In this document: positions 5,975 to 8,570 of the stretch, in pieces
Position numbering within the stretch: the stretch's first letter is position 1
Layout: every line of letters starts with the position of its first letter
Assembly (NCBI GenBank): GCA_946533615.1
Contig: CAMNBY010000257.1
Location: 1 to 8,570, forward strand
Reading direction: 5' to 3'
DNA from: an uncultured Clostridia bacterium
GTDB lineage: Bacteria; Bacillota; Clostridia; Oscillospirales; Ruminococcaceae
Length of the DNA: 8,570 bases
Position numbers and translations under genes: made by a program
The notes under the pieces: generated by a model
What the model was told of the DNA's origin: nothing
Seen by the model: the letters and a program-made list of their open reading frames with translations, nothing else
Databases searched by the model: none

Positions 5975-5982
5975 GACGGGCT
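5953..5982 (-). terminator. Rho-independent terminator of the XRE membrane regulator gene
   Basis: On the minus strand, AGCCCGTCG (5974-5982) pairs with CGGCGGGCT (5958-5966) with one G-T wobble and a 7-base loop. TTTTTT follows (5953-5958, sharing one base with the stem). It begins 5 bases after the stop codon at 5988 and separates this gene from the sigma-serpin operon. Confidence 0.88.
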
Positions 5983-5987
5983 GACTA

Positions 5988-6977
5988 TCATTTCTTTCCG
6001 ATCTTTTTGAGCTCGCTGACAGCAGGAGTAAGGACACCGCCGACCGCGAGTATTATCCAGCTCCAGCCCCATTTGTCGGTAACGAAGCTGACCGCAAGGA
6101 AGACAGAAACGACGATCATCCAGTAGATGAGCACGATATTGACCTTGTCAATGCTCTTTTCATACTTTTTTTCGCGGGTATACTCGCCGTCCTCGAGGAG
6201 CTTGTCGAAGCCAGACTTTATCATGCTCGCTTTGGTCATTATCCAGACGCCGAAGGCAATAAAAAGCAGCATAACGTTCACGCCGATCATTGCAAAGGCA
6301 TCTTCGGTGCTCCTGCCCTTGTCAAGCTGATCGCCGATGACACCGAAGGCGATCATTGCCGCAACTCCGATGATGCACAGCACAGTGCCGAAGGCTATGG
6401 AGGAGTTGAACTTTGACATGAAGGCATCGCGGCGCTCGCGGACTGCTCCTTCAACGCCATAGGCGGTGTCGATCGGTTCCTTGTCAAGGAAGGCGTATTT
6501 CTCGGTGAGGGAGCCGTTCTTGATGAACAGCATCACGCCGACAGCGATGATGCAAAGCATAACGGCTACGCCCAGACCCGAAAGCAGCTCGATCTTCTTG
6601 ATCTCACCTATAACGCCGAGAGAGATCATCGGGATCACGGAGATGATACAGAGGAAGGTGCCGAGGGCAGTGGAGGCTGCAAGGCGGCCGTTCTTTTCAA
6701 GAAAGTCGTTGGCCTCCTCGAGGGTGAAGCGGCGGAGCTCCTCGCCGCTGTCTTCCTGTTTTATAAGCTCGGGGGCTTCTATCTCGTCTTTTAAAAGGTA
6801 ATCGGTGCTGACGCCGAAGATCTCGCTGAGGGCGATCATCTTATTGATGTCGGGCACGGACTGTGCGCCCTCCCATTTCGACACCGACTGGCGGCTGACG
6901 TTCATTTTTTCTGCCAGCTCCTCCTGAGAGAGGCCGCTGCGCTTTCTGAGGTCGATAAGCTTGTCTGCAAAGATCAT
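5988..6977 (-). CDS. XRE-family helix-turn-helix protein with six membrane helices
   Basis: This 329-residue predicted membrane-anchored transcription regulator has an N-terminal XRE/Cro-C1 DNA-binding domain at about residues 4-61. Its core is LSQEELAEKMNVSRQSVSKW (16-35), with the usual PDINKMIALSEIFGVSTDYLL tail region. An acidic linker (65-95) leads to six predicted membrane segments (about 101-124, 131-153, 192-214, 226-247, 279-299 and 303-320) and a basic end. Segments 1-2 and 3-4 look duplicated: TFLCIISVIPMISLGVIGE (107-125) resembles TVLCIIGVAAMIAFGVIGD (198-216). HTH-plus-membrane proteins like this are common in Firmicutes, but the signal they sense is mostly unknown. ATG 6977 follows AAAGGA. 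The gene ends at a strong terminator and is preceded by two candidate promoters and a hairpin-rich leader. It may control its own promoter or the divergent valS side; no target is proven. Confidence 0.85.
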   Translation of the reverse strand: MIFADKLIDLRKRSGLSQEELAEKMNVSRQSVSKWEGAQSVPDINKMIALSEIFGVSTDYLLKDEIEAPELIKQEDSGEELRRFTLEEANDFLEKNGRLAASTALGTFLCIISVIPMISLGVIGEIKKIELLSGLGVAVMLCIIAVGVMLFIKNGSLTEKYAFLDKEPIDTAYGVEGAVRERRDAFMSKFNSSIAFGTVLCIIGVAAMIAFGVIGDQLDKGRSTEDAFAMIGVNVMLLFIAFGVWIMTKASMIKSGFDKLLEDGEYTREKKYEKSIDKVNIVLIYWMIVVSVFLAVSFVTDKWGWSWIILAVGGVLTPAVSELKKIGKK

Positions 6978-6996
6978 ATTTCATTTTCCTTTCACT

Positions 6997-7009
6997 CGGG
7001 CGCTGCCCG
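6997..7009 (-). other. Hairpin just upstream of the XRE gene ribosome binding site
   Basis: CGGGC (6997-7001) pairs with GCCCG (7005-7009) around a 3-base loop. It lies about 5 bases before the AAAGGA ribosome binding site (6987-6992) of the XRE gene transcript. It could affect ribosome access, but it is short and its function is unknown. Confidence 0.35.
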
Positions 7010-7022
7010 TTTCTGTGATCTC

Positions 7023-7031
7023 AGTATATCA
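7023..7031 (-). promoter_or_regulatory. Candidate extended -10 promoter of the XRE gene
   Basis: On the minus strand, TGATATACT forms an extended -10 element (TGn plus TATACT). No good -35 is found at the right distance. The predicted start is about 40 bases before the XRE start codon. It is weaker than the upstream promoter at 7136-7164. Confidence 0.4.
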
Positions 7032-7073
7032 TTTTTTGCTGTTGCGTACCACCAAGCGGGCTTTTCAATTTGT

Positions 7074-7117
7074 CAACCGGCGGTTGCGCTTGGTTGCGAA
7101 GCGCGTATTTTCGCGCT
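7074..7117. repeat. Cluster of palindromes and direct repeats in the divergent region
   Basis: CAACCG-G-CGGTTG (7074-7086) is a perfect 13-bp palindrome. GCGCTT (7086-7091) pairs with AAGCGC (7099-7104). AGCGCG (7100-7105) pairs with CGCGCT (7112-7117). The last two stems share bases and exclude each other. GGTTGCG occurs at 7082-7088 and again at 7092-7098, one helical turn apart. The cluster lies in the predicted XRE leader and could be an operator for the XRE protein or a folding RNA leader. Confidence 0.45.
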
Positions 7118-7135
7118 GCGCCTAGCTTTTACTAT

Positions 7136-7164
7136 ATTCTATCACATATTTGTGAATTTGTAAA
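7136..7164 (-). promoter_or_regulatory. Sigma-A promoter toward the XRE regulator gene
   Basis: On the minus strand, TTTACA (7159-7164) and TAGAAT (7136-7141) have a 17-bp spacer that ends in TGA, giving an extended -10. Transcription from near 7129 would give a leader of about 150 bases containing the palindrome cluster. An inverted repeat CATATTT (7145-7151) / AAATATG (7162-7168) covers the spacer and -35 and could be an operator. Confidence 0.6.
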
Positions 7165-7203
7165 TATGCTCGCGCAGAATTATTATAATACAGAATTTAG
7201 CTC

Positions 7204-7232
7204 TTGACTTTACCGACAAAATATGCAATAAT
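7204..7232 (+). promoter_or_regulatory. Sigma-A promoter of valS
   Basis: TTGACT (7204-7209) and AATAAT (7227-7232) have a 17-bp spacer ending in TGC, so the -10 is extended. The predicted start near 7239 gives a leader of about 138 bases before valS. An AT-rich stretch with another TATAAT (7184-7189) lies upstream and may act as an UP-like region. Confidence 0.75.
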
Positions 7233-7238
7233 AACTAT

Positions 7239-7376
7239 ATATGTATGTAAGGAGAGCGAACAGCTATGATGTTCTGCAACCGATGTGGAAGAGCCTTCGG
7301 GCTGTTCCTGCGAGTGAGCAGGCCCGTCACGGGCATTTAAGGCACAAACAATCCACTCACGAAAGGAAAGATAAAA
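7239..7376 (+). ncRNA. Structured 5' leader of valS, not a recognisable T-box
   Basis: GGAA-G-AGCC closes a TTCG tetraloop with GGCT-G-TTCC (7287-7308). CCTGC/GCAGG (7307-7322) and GCCCG/CGGGC (7322-7334) follow directly, the first two competing for two bases. The loop bases GAGTG (7312-7316) can also pair with CACTC (7354-7358), just before the valS ribosome binding site (AAAGGA, 7362-7367). valS of Firmicutes is often under a T-box, but no GGGTGGNACCGCG-like motif occurs here. A regulatory role is inferred only. Confidence 0.4.
7266..7340 (+). CDS. Short ORF in the valS leader (24 codons), possible leader peptide or gene remnant
   Basis: The frame starts with two ATG codons (7266 and 7269), has AAGGAG 11 bases before the first, and ends at TAA 7340, 36 bases before valS. 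The product begins MMFCNRCG, a CxxC start typical of zinc-ribbon proteins, and then becomes nondescript. Only two Val codons are present and not adjacent, so classical valine attenuation is not supported. It overlaps the leader hairpins, so its translation could alter folding. It may instead be the surviving start of a lost zinc-ribbon gene, or chance. Expression is unproven. Confidence 0.35.
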   Translation: MMFCNRCGRAFGLFLRVSRPVTGI

Positions 7377-8570
7377 ATGACTAACGAGCTTCCAAAGGTT
7401 TACGACCCCTCGCAGACCGAAGACAAAATATACAAATTCTGGGAGGACGGCAAGTACTTCCACGCCGAGATCGACTCGAAGAAAAAGCCCTACACCATCG
7501 TTATCCCGCCCCCGAACATCACGGGACAGCTGCACATGGGTCACGCTCTTGACGAAACGCTTCAGGATATACTTATCAGATACAAGAGAATGAGCGGATA
7601 TTCTGCTCTCTGGCTGCCGGGCACCGACCACGCCGCCATAGCGACCGAGGCCAAGATCGTTGAGGCGATGCGCAAGGAAGGCATAACCAAGGAACAGCTT
7701 GGCCGCGAGGGCTTTATGAAGCGCGCATGGGAGTGGAAGGCTCAGTACGGCGGCAGGATAGTTGAGCAGCTGAAAAAGCTTGGCTCTTCCTGCGACTGGG
7801 ACCGCGAGCGCTTCACTATGGACGAGGGCTGCTCAAAGGCCGTTAAGGAAGTATTTGTAAAATACTACAACAAGGGACTGATCTACCGCGGCGAGAGGAT
7901 AATCAACTGGTGCCCCAAGTGCCGCACCTCCCTTTCCGATGCCGAGGTAACGTTTGAGGAGCAGGCAGGCCATTTCTGGCACCTGAGATACCCCTTCAAG
8001 GACGGCTCGGGATATCTTGAGTTGGCTACCACCCGACCCGAGACCCTGCTGGGCGATACTGCTGTTGCAGTAAATCCCGACGACGAGAGATACAAGGACG
8101 CGGTCGGCAAAACCCTTATCCTGCCTCTGGTCGGCCGCGAGATCCCCGTAGTCGCCGACAGCTATGTTGACATGGAGTTTGGTACGGGCGTTGTTAAGAT
8201 CACCCCTGCTCACGACCCCAACGACTTCGAGGTTGGCAAGAGGCACGGCCTTGAGATGATAACCGTTCTCACCGAGGACGCTAAGATCACCGAGGACTAT
8301 CCCGCCTACGCAGGCATGGACAGGTACGAGGCAAGAAAGAAGATAGTTGAAGACCTTGACAAGGGCGGCTTCCTGGTAGAGACCGAGGATCACGCTCACA
8401 ACGTAGGCACCTGCTACCGCTGCGGCTCGACCGTAGAGCCCAGAGTTTCAACACAGTGGTTCGTTAAGATGCAGCCCCTTGCAGGCCCTGCTATAGATGC
8501 CGTCAAGAACGGCGAGACAAAGTTCATTCCCGAGCGCTTTGACAAGATCTACTTCCACTGGCTCGAGAAT
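7377..8570 (+). CDS. valS: Valyl-tRNA synthetase, C-terminus cut by window edge
   Basis: This class I aminoacyl-tRNA synthetase joins valine to tRNA-Val in the cytoplasm and edits misactivated threonine. The first 398 codons are here; the family has about 880. The HIGH signature is HMGH (53-56) in PPPNITGQLHMGHALD. GTDHAAIATE (82-91) is ValRS-like. The CP1 editing domain begins near 200 and shows ATTRPETLLGDTAVAV (217-232) and GVVKITPAHDPNDFEVG (271-287). Two CxxC pairs (C179/C182 and C346/C349) suggest bound zinc. The KMSKS motif lies beyond the window. ATG 7377 follows AAAGGAAAG. The gene is divergent from the XRE regulator and is preceded by its own promoter and a structured leader. Identification is secure. 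Confidence 0.97.
   Translation, partial: MTNELPKVYDPSQTEDKIYKFWEDGKYFHAEIDSKKKPYTIVIPPPNITGQLHMGHALDETLQDILIRYKRMSGYSALWLPGTDHAAIATEAKIVEAMRKEGITKEQLGREGFMKRAWEWKAQYGGRIVEQLKKLGSSCDWDRERFTMDEGCSKAVKEVFVKYYNKGLIYRGERIINWCPKCRTSLSDAEVTFEEQAGHFWHLRYPFKDGSGYLELATTRPETLLGDTAVAVNPDDERYKDAVGKTLILPLVGREIPVVADSYVDMEFGTGVVKITPAHDPNDFEVGKRHGLEMITVLTEDAKITEDYPAYAGMDRYEARKKIVEDLDKGGFLVETEDHAHNVGTCYRCGSTVEPRVSTQWFVKMQPLAGPAIDAVKNGETKFIPERFDKIYFHWLEN

Noticed and set aside
7036..7062. T-box-like TTGGTGGTACGC on the minus strand before the XRE gene
   Set aside because: It resembles GGGTGGNACCGCG only partly and lacks a base of the core. The downstream gene is not an amino-acid gene, and no specifier stem or antiterminator could be built around it.
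7197..7631. Minus-strand frames antisense to valS (also 7833-8399 and 7883-8110)
   Set aside because: valS on the plus strand is certain, and these antisense frames have no family features or ribosome binding sites worth noting.

Overview
The window looks like chromosomal DNA of a gut-type Clostridia bacterium, most like the Ruminococcus/Oscillospiraceae group. This is inferred from protein style: a short Thermotoga-type AhcY, DUF624/YesL and SpoIIM-like membrane proteins, a serpin, an ECF sigma factor with a Clostridia-style membrane partner, and a membrane-anchored XRE regulator. It is also inferred from the moderately GC-rich coding DNA, the AAGGAG-type ribosome binding sites and the sigma-A promoters. 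No phage, IS element, CRISPR array or rRNA is visible.

Layout. (1) Positions 1-3350 hold a minus-strand gene string read in the order proC, SpoIIM-like, YesL/DUF624, ahcY (cut by the left edge). Gaps are 25-45 bp with no internal terminator, and a near-consensus promoter lies in front of proC. That promoter is framed by a striking inverted repeat. (2) Positions 3357-3707 are non-coding: inverted 7-bp tandem repeats, two GCCCTCG hairpins and a small direct repeat. (3) tRNA-Leu(CAA) (3708-3794, minus) has its own promoter and terminator. (4) Positions 3849-5902 (minus) hold an ECF sigma factor overlapping by ATGA a membrane-anchored serpin. The serpin sits where an anti-sigma factor would be expected. 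(5) An XRE-family DNA-binding protein with six predicted membrane helices (5988-6977, minus) is separated from the sigma gene by a clear terminator. (6) Positions 6978-7376 form a divergent regulatory region with promoters on both strands, several hairpins, and a short ORF in the valS leader. (7) valS (7377 to the right edge, plus) encodes valyl-tRNA synthetase.

How the genes may work together. The most interesting unit is the ECF sigma-serpin pair. The serpin has a short cytoplasmic N-terminus resembling the N-termini of Clostridia ECF partner proteins, one membrane helix, a linker, and an external serpin domain with a hinge compatible with inhibition. I infer that it could be a protease-sensing anti-sigma factor or an anchored protease inhibitor under its own sigma factor. 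The proC-ahcY string mixes proline synthesis and S-adenosylhomocysteine recycling with two membrane proteins of unknown role. valS lacks a recognisable T-box and instead has a hairpin-rich leader with a small ORF.
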